64,000 nt of DNA from Papilionanthe hookeriana x Papilionanthe teres (taxonomy: Eukaryota; Streptophyta; Magnoliopsida; Asparagales; Orchidaceae), in contig CM040428.1 in NCBI GenBank assembly GCA_022702705.1, positions 59,190,155 through 59,254,154 on the forward strand. The letters are read 5' to 3'. A program made the position numbers and the translations under genes. This document shows, in pieces, positions 55,300 through 64,000 of the stretch. The number at the start of each line of letters is the position of its first letter. Position 1 is the first letter of the stretch. Below the pieces are notes generated by a model. That model saw only the letters and a program-made list of their open reading frames with translations, searched no databases and was not told the origin of the DNA.

Positions 55300-57170
55300 T
55301 TATAGTTGAGAAATTAATAGAAGTTAAAGAACAAATAAATTGTCTATCATCAAGGTGAATGCTCATATTCTTTTACTATAGTACTATTTTGTTTCTTCTC
55401 GATCAAATGCATTTATTATTACTGTTATAGTACTGCATACCCATGATTTATGGTTTTAATGAATTTTATTCATATTAAATAAATGATCTGTGTGTTCTAC
55501 TTTTCTTAATTTATTATTGAATCATATATATGAATATTAACTGCTATGCAATTGATAATGAAATATTTATTCTAAAAAATATATTATTTTTATAATATAC
55601 TTATATGTGCATGTTTGGCTATGATGGAGTTTCCTATTGATGATAGTAATGAGAAACACTAAGGTACTCGTTCACGTATATTGAAAAATATATTGATATT
55701 GATATATTTTAATTGACACAATTTTTAGACGGTGTTTATATGACGATTGTACATATGTTGAAAGATATTGATATGCTATTGATATAATAATGTTCGTTAA
55801 ATAACATCAAATTTATTAAAAAATTAATTGACATGCATATTATTTTTTTCCTCGATGAGAATTCACTGACTTGTTTAGCTCATTATTATTTTAAACTAAC
55901 TTTTCAGGTTAATTAAGTGATTACGTCGAACATCAGAAGATATAACGTTTATAGAAGATGCAGACAACTAGTAACGAGTAATTTTAAATATATTATTTTT
56001 TTTAATTTCTATTATTGACCCTTTTATTTGTTTAATAATAATTTAATATAAAAAATTTGATTCATATCATTTGACTATCCGTTCCCGTCTTAATTAATTT
56101 CAAGCTCTATTACGTTTTATTCTATTGAAAGTCAAACTCTATTATGATACCGTTGTTCGGAGCATTCTAATTTCTATTATATTGTAAAGCACTACATTCT
56201 CTTTTTATTAATAAAAAATAGTGCTTCATCAGTGTGAATTCTATTAATTGACTAATTATGTGTCACGTCAATCCTTTGTTCAGGTACAAACTCTGACATC
56301 CTTTCTTTATCATTAACAGTGATGTCTAAAGATAATCAAAGTTGATACTATTAATGGAGCCAGTTGGTTTATCTCTTTTATTTATGACCACACTAGAACT
56401 AATTGAATACCCTCACGAAAGAAAAATCTGAAATTGCATAAATCTTTCAGTTATTTCATAACATGATTTTCACTTGGTTCCAATGCAAAATTTAGATACT
56501 AAAAACCGGTACTACAAATGAATACTTCAATTCCATTCTTGGACCATGTCTTGTAAATAATAATATCATCCATGTGAGTCCTATGTTAAAACTTCACAAT
56601 AAAATGAGATAATGGAGAGAAAGAATAGATAATTCAGCATGATATTTAAGTCTATAATACTTTTTCATAATGTCACAAAAGTTTTTTTGGGGAGATACCG
56701 TACTCACAACTATCCACCTCATTAATAGAATGTTAAGCAGAGTCATTTGATTCAAAGCCCCTCTCAATATTATGTTGGAAAACTACCCTCATAGCAGAGC
56801 ATTCTCATCCACTATTTCTCTAAAAATATTTTGCTCTCTTTTGTTCCCATTCACCAACCAAATAGTACATAGTTTGACACAAAATCCATCAATGTATCTT
56901 CCTTGGGCATGCTTCTAACAAAAAAAAAGGATAAATGCTATTCTCCCATTACGAAAAAAAAGACTCCATAGATATTATCTTATTTCAAAACTAACCCTAC
57001 TAGCCCAAATTTGATATTTAGGGAGAGAGTTTAGGTGAATATCAAACTTGAGACACTACTCTAAATACTCACACTGCTCGAGAGTCATCACAATCAATTC
57101 CGCTTCTCTATACTACTTGGGATACTCAAACTGATATATAGTCATCATAACCTATTATACTTCTTTCTAG
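55300..57170. other. AT-rich region without recognised genes
   Basis: About 1.9 kb, very AT-rich, no conserved frame on either strand. Part could be a decayed 5' half of the copia element that follows, but no LTR or gag motif is seen. Confidence 0.45.
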
Positions 57171-57219
57171 TCATCTTGTCTCCCACGTTCCTCCAGTTGA
57201 GAACATCCAACTTGAGATT

Positions 57220-57935
57220 GATAACAATATATTTTGTGTGTATACTAGGAGAAAGAAATCTACTAAGCAAAATAAAGATAATATGCAACCACATGACGGT
57301 TCACAACTAAACTTAAATTCACACGTACTTAAAGTTTCAAGGGAGGTGGATTCTATTGGAGAAGATAAGAAAAGTTGCACAAATAATCCTATCTTGGATT
57401 ATGTTGCCTATGAGAAGTTATCATTAACTTATAAAGTTTTTGTATCTAATCTTGATAATATGTAAATACTCAAGTCTATTAATGAAGCACTTCAAGTTCA
57501 GAATGAAAATAATACAGTTGAAGTGGAGATCTAAGCATGTAATAGCCTCAAACAATCTACAAGAGCTTGATTTGATAATTTTGCCAAGATTATGAAATCT
57601 AATCGATACTTACAATGCCAAGCCGATCATACACTATTCATAAAACATACACAAAGAGACAAGATGGTTGTACTCATTGTCTATTTCGATGATGATCCTG
57701 ATAGGTGATGATGAAAAGGAAATTGGAAAGGTCAGGGAGCCAAGAACAGTGCAAAATTTGAGCACCGGGCATTGGATTTAGGAATTTGTGAAGGAATGTG
57801 GATCCAAAGGTTTCTAAGTCAGTTGGGATACTCTATAATCAATTTTATAAAGATGTTCTGTGATAGCCAAGTCATCATTAGTATTGTAAAGGATCATATA
57901 CTTCTTGATAAGACCAATCACATTATGATGCGAGG
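57220..57935 (+). pseudogene. Ty1/copia RT/RNase H fragment, internally deleted
   Basis: The order on the plus strand is YTRRKKSTKQN (spacer between integrase and RT), PILDYVAYEKLSLTYKVFVS (start of RT), then after a deletion RYLQCQADHTLFIKH and VVLIVYFDDD (end of the RT core, YxDD changed to FDDD), then RNase H pieces ALDLGICEGMWIQRFLSQLG and MFCDSQVIISIVKD. The fragment stops at the gypsy LTR at 57937. Confidence 0.7.
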
Positions 57936-57936
57936 T

Positions 57937-58715
57937 TGCTAAGGCTGAATCGGTATAGGGGTCAGCAAGGGGACTGTCAGTTTAGTAGGGAGACTGAACC
58001 GACCGAACTTAATTAGGGCTGGAGTGCTGCCAACTATTTCCCCCTCCCCCTCCTACTTTTCTATTATTAATATGTGTCATTCTCTGTTTAGGGAGTTTTT
58101 TGCTGTGTTTTCTGTCAGGACAGCCGCCAACTTCCTCCGTTTTCCCTCTTAGGGCTATATCTGAGGATGAGTGGTGCTCTGACTTTTTCTCGCTCCGAGA
58201 TGGTGATTATCCTCGGTTTTACCCTCCCACAACCTCCTCCTTGTCGTTGCACTATACCTCCCTTCCTGGTTGCTGCAGTTCACTTGCACACCGGCTCTTC
58301 TTTGCTTGATATAGTCCCTCATCTCCCCTGACTAACACTCCTCGTTGTTCGATGCAATTCAACACACATCCTCCCTTTTCTTCTTGTTGTAGCCTAGCCA
58401 CATCCACCCTTTCCCTTTTTTGTTGTTAGTTCTTCCCCTTCCCCTTGTTATGGCCTACCAAAATCTTGCTGCATTCTACCTATTGCCTTATCCCAATTAC
58501 CCTCCAAACCACCATCTACCTGACCGTAGTTGTCCTCCCACTACATCCTTACTTTTCCCCAATTATAGTCACCAACCCCCTCGCCACCCTGATCGACACC
58601 TAGTTTTGTGTCGTGTCGTTGTTTTTCTTATTTTCATGTGCCTTGTTTGTAACCATTTTGAATTCCAACAATAATATTTGCAATTTGATTGTAGTTTGGG
58701 TTAACTCCGGTATCG
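57937..58715 (+). repeat. 5' LTR of the gypsy element
   Basis: It starts TGCTAAGGCTGAATCGG and ends ctccggtatcg. It shares with the 3' LTR the blocks cttaattagggct, gtgtcattctctgtt, aggacagcc and ttgcaatttgattgt. The C/T-rich middle (58190-58600) is non-coding. Confidence 0.75.
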
Positions 58716-58717
58716 TT

Positions 58718-58729
58718 TGGTATTCGAGC
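58718..58729 (+). promoter_or_regulatory. Primer binding site, initiator-Met type, mutated
   Basis: TGGTATTCGAGC versus the usual TGGTATCAGAGC, two bases after the LTR end. Its position supports the LTR boundary. Confidence 0.6.
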
Positions 58730-58959
58730 TTGCCTAACCCTAGTCCTATCCTAAAGTTCCTAGCATTCGTCTCTACCCAAGCCACCACCAAAAATTTTCT
58801 TTCCTAGCACCCACCAAACCATTTTGAATTCTAACCAAATATTTTCAAAATCAGCAACCCCAAATTAATTTTCTTCACCTTCAATTAGCCTCATACACCT
58901 TCTTTCACTTCCAAATCCTAAACCCTAGGCATGCTACCAAAGAGATACATGCTCGAGCC

Positions 58960-59880
58960 TATTTAGAAAGAGATACAACGAGAGATCTACTGACATCTGC
59001 AGAGGCTTGCGAACATTAAGGATGAAACTCAGGGGAGATTACTCTCGACCGAGATTTGGAGAGTCGAAGGGGAGAAGACCGACGATGATGCTTTGGAATC
59101 CAGTATCATAGGAGATCGTGATAAAAGTCAGCATATGGAGGGTACAAAGACTTCAGAATAAAAGTAGATCTACTAGAGTTTGATGGATATTTGGATCCAA
59201 ATGATTTTATCAAATGACTACAATCAGTTGAGAGGATCTTTGAGTACAAAGAGGTTCTAGAAGATAAAAGTGTGAAGCTTGCAGCTATGAAGTTGAGAAA
59301 TAGCTCCTCATTGTAGTGGGACAACTTACAGATGTAAAGGAAGAGAAACGACAATGATAAGATTACCAAGTGGGAGAAGATGCAGCAGGTGTTGTAGAGA
59401 AAATACCTACCTCTTCACTACCGCCATGATATGTTTCTGAGACAACACCATCTGCAAAAGAGAGTACTATTAATGGAGGAGTTCACGACGCAGTTTGACC
59501 AGTTGCAGATGAAGTGTGAGTTAATTGAGCTAAAGGAACACACCATAATCCGTTATCTAGGGGGGACTAAAACTTGCTATTAGCAATGTGGTGTAGCTTC
59601 AACTCTATTGGACATTGGGAGATGTCCAAATTTTAGCCCTGAAGGTGGAGAGGCAGCAAAAACAAAGCATATAACCACCACCAATCAGACAACCATTCAC
59701 AGTTGGAGATATCTATAGTAGCTCGTCTTAGGGAGTTGAGAAAACTAGTTTAGATAATGATAGCCACATCCAGTGAGAAGAAGTCTAAGAAGAGTAGTAC
59801 TCCTATGACAGTCGCTGCTAGAAAATATTTCATATGCCATGGTTTGGGCATATCGCCTCTAACTGCCTAATGAACTGAGT
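58960..59880 (+). pseudogene. Gypsy gag pseudogene with zinc knuckle
   Basis: One main frame from about 59160: KVDLLEFDGYLDPNDFIK, VERIFEYKEVLEDKSVKLAA, EFTTQFDQLQMKCELIELKE (Retrotrans_gag). Later come ALKVERQQK and the knuckle FICHGLGHIASNC near 59830-59870, in which the first Cys is lost. At least four in-frame stops; two of them stand where the family has Trp (K-stop-LQS and SL-stop-WDN). Confidence 0.75.
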
Positions 59881-60059
59881 TGTGTCTTTTACAAAACATG
59901 GCGCGGTGGAAAAGGTTAGCGACGAGGAGGTAGTTGAGGAACAGGGTGGTTGCATCATACCCCGTAGGATGAGGGTGAGATACTGGTGGTTTGACGAGAC
60001 TTACATATGCAACAGATTTGAGAATTGCTTCACCACAACGTATTTTACACCCATTACAT

Positions 60060-60545
60060 TGTGAACAAGAAGGTATGCAATCTCATCATCGATGAAGGGA
60101 GCAGCAAGAATGTTGCATCTACATGGATGATGGAAAAACTGAGCCTCATGATTCAGAGGCATTTTTAACCATATTCACTGATGTGCCGAAGAAGGAGAAT
60201 AGGGTCAACATTGATCAAAGATTCCTAATAGTGTTCTCAATTGGAAGCTAGCTGCTTAATCAGGTGTGCGACGTGGTCCCCATGTATCCCTGCCACCATT
60301 TGTTGGGGAGACCGTGACAATTTGACCATAGATTCTAGCACGACGGATTCAAAAACACTTACTCCTTCACCAAAGAGGGGAAGCACATCATCCTTCTCCC
60401 TTTTGTGGAGCCCGAGATGACAGACTCCCTTGCTGGCAGAGCAACATCAGTGGGACAAATTTTGGTGATGACAGAGGATGATAGGACTGAGACATCAATT
60501 CCAGGCACTGTATAGATGCTACAGAGAGCATTGCAGAACATCAAG
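60060..60545 (+). pseudogene. Gypsy aspartic-protease region pseudogene
   Basis: NKKVCNLIIDEGSSKNVAST near 60070 corresponds to the retropepsin active-site loop, with Asp-Gly replaced by Asp-Glu. VCDVVPMYPCHHL, then a GRP-type stretch and HDGFKNTYSFTKEGKHI, follow to about 60400. Stops interrupt the frame. No RT follows. Confidence 0.65.
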
Positions 60546-60870
60546 ATCGATATGTTATTGTCATGAACACCACAATTCGAGGAGGTTTTAGTTACCTTTA
60601 ATTCAGATCAGGCTGAGTCGACCTTAGGTTACTTTCGACAAATCTCGCAGTATATGCATGACACACATGCCTTAGCCAGATCAATAGTGAGCTTCCAGAA
60701 GGTTGGACCGAGATGGATGTATGCTCACAATTGGAGAAAGCCGATCCGATGTTTTGGGAGATAATGCATCTGACAGTGGTATCCAGATGTTGCTACGACT
60801 GTAGACGAAGAACCAGAAGCTTGATGAATGAAGTCGAAGCTGCCCCAACCTCGGGAGCCTGATGCGGAGC

Positions 60871-61686
60871 TGCTAAGGCTGAATCGATCAAAGTTTCAGC
60901 AAGGGGTCTGCTGGTTCAGTAGAGAGGCTGAACTGGCCGTACCTAATTAGGGCTTGTGTTGCCGCCTCTTTCCCCCTCCCCGCTCCTACTTATTTATTAT
61001 ATATAGGTGTCATTCTCTGTTCAGGTTTAGCTTTCTGGTATTTTTTTTTGTTAGGACAGCCGTCAGCTTCCTCAATTTTCTCTTTTAGGTTTGTATCTGA
61101 GGCAAGTGGTGCTCCAGTTGTACGTAGCTCTGAGACGGTGATTATCCTCTATTGTACCCTCCCACAATCTCCTTGCTGTCGCCCTACACCACCCTTTCTG
61201 CTCGTTGCAGTTCATTCGCAACACCCACCCTTTTCTGCCCAGTGCAGTTCCTCATCTCCTGTGACCAGCCAGCTTCCTTGTTCACTCCAGTTCAACCACA
61301 CATCCTCCCTTTTTTTCTTGCTGCAGTCCAGCCACAACCACTCTTCCACTTTTATGTCGTCCAATCACAACCTCCACACTTCCCTTCCCCCTTACCACGT
61401 CCTACCACCATCCTATCGCCTTTTATACCTACAGCCTCCAAATCGCAAACCACCTGATCCTTGTTACCCTCCAAACCATCGTCCACCGTACCACAACCGT
61501 TTTCCCACCCCATACCTACTTTCCCACAATTGCAGCCATCGTTGATAGCCCACTCAACGCCTTGATTGACACCCTAGTTTTTTGTCATATCGCTGTTTTT
61601 CCCGTTTTCAAGTGTCTTGTTTGTAATTTTGAATTCTAACAATAATGTTTGCAATTCGATTGTGGTTTGGGTTAGCTACAATATCA
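60871..61686 (+). repeat. 3' LTR of the gypsy element
   Basis: It starts TGCTAAGGCTGAATCGATC and ends ctacaatatca. About 816 bp. A frame of 165 codons (61048-61545) is Pro/Ser-rich LTR sequence and not a gene. Confidence 0.75.
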
Positions 61687-62400
61687 TTTTAGCTCTAACA
61701 TCAAGTGAGCAAAAGAGTCACGAAAATGATAGGGATGGTGAGCTTTTGAAGACACAATTATTCACGTCAGGTCTAAGAAGATGCATGAGAAGCAACCTCT
61801 AAAGAACAACACATTGTATTGAATATAGGCACAATCTTAAGCATCACAACGAGTATTGCAACAGTCGAGGGTCTCGATGCGAAGCTACCAATACACAACA
61901 TTAGAACAAGGCCACATCCTCATGGGACCATGAGCACACTAGCCAATACTTGCATGCCTGACATCCTGCTCAAAAACACCTCTGCAGCTTGACATTGCTT
62001 CCTTCCAATCGACAGACATGCCTTACATAAAGCTACAGACATCGGAATTTCCAAAATTCTAAAAAATCCTACGTTTTTTAAAGTTGTCATAACTGTAATA
62101 GCAGCCAAATTATGTAAGAGTGGTCCACATAGCTTCCACAAGGTGTCAATCGTCAAAATTAGGTGAAAGGGCAAAAATTGAGAAGCAAATGCTACCCCTC
62201 AGGCGTGCGAGCGCATGCAGGCCCCCAGGAGAGTGCGCTCTAGCGCATGTTAAGATAGACATTTTATCTCTGAAAATGTCAATGGACACATTATTTACAT
62301 AATCTGCATGCTGATTCAAGTCGCTGACATTTTCACAATGTCTACCTCCAGGCCGCTTCACTGTTTTGAATACCAAGTTGGGCCTTTACAACATCTATAA
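61687..62400. other. Unassigned sequence right of the gypsy element
   Basis: About 700 bp with no recognised domain. A minus frame at 62376-62146 is open for 76 codons but matches nothing I know. Confidence 0.4.
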
Positions 62401-62640
62401 CACAGCTTGAGGGAGAGTGGAATTCTAAGTTTCCTACTTTTAGTAATATTCTCTTTTATTTTCTTTTCATCTTTTATAAGTTTTAGTAGTTGTAACTAAG
62501 TTTGTTTGTCTTTCCTTACTATATTGGTAGAAGAATTGTAATTTGATTATTAAAAAATATAAGAGTATGATTTTCTCTGCCTTTCTTCAGTGGGAAAGTT
62601 GATTTTTGAAAATTTATGGTTAGGGCTAGGAATTGTTGTT
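62400..62640 (+). mobile_element. Ty1/copia PPT and LTR start, fragment
   Basis: cacagcttgagggagagtgg at 62401-62420 resembles the polypurine tract/LTR junction of many plant copia elements (CTTGAGGGGGAGTGTTGG type). AT-rich LTR-like sequence follows with tataagagtatgattttctc. It may belong to the copia fragment at 57220, separated from it by the gypsy element and rearrangement. Confidence 0.5.
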
Positions 62641-64000
62641 GGGATGCTTAAGGGCATGGTGGAGATATTTTTGTTTTGTAAGGAGTATTATATTAGATTT
62701 TCTTTGGAAATTTGATCTGAAATAACAAAGATAAATTCCTAAAAATTTAGGATTTACCGAGATCTAATATCAAATGACACCATTTTTTACCTCCTAGAAG
62801 ATGTTTAGGATGCTGATTTCACAAGGAGGTGGTTGTGAAAGAGTATGAGAATCACAATAGGGGCAATCAATGATGTATGGAAGGGGATAGGGGTGAGATC
62901 TGCTTTTGGAGACAGATTTTAGTGTTTCAGCGGTTGTTCAGATTAAAACAACGGTTGAACGGTGAAATGGCCAAGTATGGGTGGTGAGCAAGATCCACCA
63001 CCTGTTTTTGCACAAGTTACACATCACTTTGCAAATGAAAGAGGATACATCACTTCTTAGGTAGAAATCAGAGATTACACCATTCAAATTACAAACAACC
63101 AAGTAAAAAGTCCCCAAAACAAAAAATTATAACATTTTAAAAATTTTCTGTTAGAAAAAAATCCTAATTATAAGTAAAGAAATAAGAAATAAGCTAGAAA
63201 AGATAAAAAATTCATGTTGAATTTGGTAATAGGACAGGAAAGCTGCTTGATTGGTCTATCCTGCATTTGCAGTGTTGATGGTTCCATGATAGGCTGAATC
63301 CGGCATTCGTGGAATCCAATCCTCTTGTGGAATCCCGCAATTGCAGGGTCGTGGACCACGATTCTGCTGGTAGCTCCTGCGTCCTGAATACTAATGCTTA
63401 TTTGGTTGCAGACTCTGCATCTCTAACTATTAGAATTTAAACTGATTTTCCAAACTGTTTATAAAAGGCTCAGATTGAGAAGTCTGGAAAGAAAATATTA
63501 ATTCTGCATCTGCTTGGATATCATGTTCCAAACAGCATCTGCATGGATTATCCTGTTCCATACTGCATCTGCATGGATTATTCTGTTCCATGCTGTGTCT
63601 GCATCTAATTATATATCTGGCTTAATCGCATCTAGTTTTTAGATTTCATCATTTTTTCATTTATAGCTTTGGTTTAACTGACTTTTTAATTCCCCATGCT
63701 GGGCCTTGCATATGTTACAGGCCATTTTTTATGGCGTCTAAAATCCTGCAGAGGTTAAACCCATCATTATATTTCTTTTGCTCTTCTACAGTAAGACTTG
63801 AGAAATAATTTCATAAGTTTATAAAATATGATCTGTTGGATGAGATCTATTGCTTGTGATATGGAATTGTGTAAATTCCTTTTTACTGAATAAAAGTATC
63901 AATCACAATTTATGCTTCATGTCAAATATTAGGCAAAAACTCGTGCTTCTAAATCCCTGAGTGCTGGAACTTGTTTTATCGTATTCTGTCTTGCAATTCT
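62641..64000. other. AT-rich region without recognised genes
   Basis: About 1.36 kb. It includes three imperfect copies of gcatctgcatggattatcctgttccat at about 63505-63605. No exon of the exonuclease gene (zinc-ribbon CxxC) is visible here. Confidence 0.45.

Larger units (their letters stand above)
57937..61686 (+). mobile_element. Decayed Ty3/gypsy (chromovirus-like) element, gag-protease only
   Basis: Two related LTRs (57937-58715 and 60871-61686) in direct orientation, a PBS-like site, gag, zinc knuckle and protease remnants. RT, RNase H and integrase are missing between about 60560 and 60870. Flanks do not form a target duplication (gaggt versus tttta), so the element has been rearranged or the ends eroded. 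Same family as the intron-1 and intron-2 copies of the exonuclease gene. Confidence 0.75.

Noticed and set aside
61048..61545. 165-codon Pro/Ser-rich frame and the similar frames at 58100-58674 and 15642-16294
   Set aside because: They lie in LTRs of the same gypsy family and are C/T-rich untranslated sequence.
57932..61691. Target duplication for the gypsy element
   Set aside because: gaggt and tttta do not match; shifted boundaries did not help.
62146..62376. 76-codon minus-strand ORF as a small gene
   Set aside because: No recognisable domain, no splice or promoter context, surrounded by transposon debris.

Overview
This window is plant nuclear DNA, most likely from an angiosperm with a large, repeat-rich genome. 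The evidence is plant-lineage retrotransposons (Tat/Ogre-like and chromovirus-like Ty3/gypsy, Ty1/copia), DUF4283/zinc-knuckle ORF1-type elements, tRNA-derived SINEs, PIF/Harbinger, hAT and Mutator-like DNA elements, and a spliced plant Mut7-type exonuclease gene. I cannot name the species; a monocot is only an impression. Nothing here looks bacterial: there are no operons and no CRISPR.

Layout. (1) 1-13.8 kb: seven copies of a small DUF4283 + CX2CX4HX4C zinc-knuckle element without reverse transcriptase. They are embedded in (TA)n microsatellites; four lie head-to-tail on the minus strand. tRNA-type SINEs sit in or beside the same simple repeats. (2) 13.9-23.0 kb: a SINE, a large palindrome, then four consecutive exons of a DEDDy 3'-5' exonuclease/Mut7-C gene on the plus strand (14817-14940, 19777-20213, 22750-22826, 22893-23028). 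Splice phases agree at all three internal junctions. Introns 1 and 2 are filled by a truncated chromovirus-like gypsy element, a duplicated LTR of the same family, a hAT-type MITE and another MITE. (3) 24.1-29.8 kb: a 5.7-kb solo LTR with a perfect 5-bp target duplication. (4) 30.1-33.3 kb: a PIF/Harbinger element with TAA duplications, a transposase broken by one stop, and a GRF zinc-finger/membrane ORF. (5) 33.6-53.5 kb: a copia remnant split by a 17.8-kb Tat/Ogre-like element with 5.8-kb LTRs, only a broken gag, and a large tandem array next to its 3' LTR. (6) 54.2-55.3 kb: a Mutator-like element carrying a retrotransposon RNase H fragment. (7) 57.2-62.6 kb: copia pieces and a decayed gypsy element with two LTRs, gag and protease. 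The rest is AT-rich sequence in which I see no gene.

The exonuclease gene is the only host gene I can support. Its 5' exons and its C-terminal zinc-ribbon exon are not visible, so the flanking introns would exceed 14 kb and 40 kb if the gene is intact. The whole window may therefore lie inside one gene bloated by nested insertions. The candidate for an undescribed system is the ORF1-only element family that abuts (TA)n at both ends. Many differences between the two long LTRs look like residual consensus errors in CAG/CTG contexts, so small frameshifts should be read with caution.
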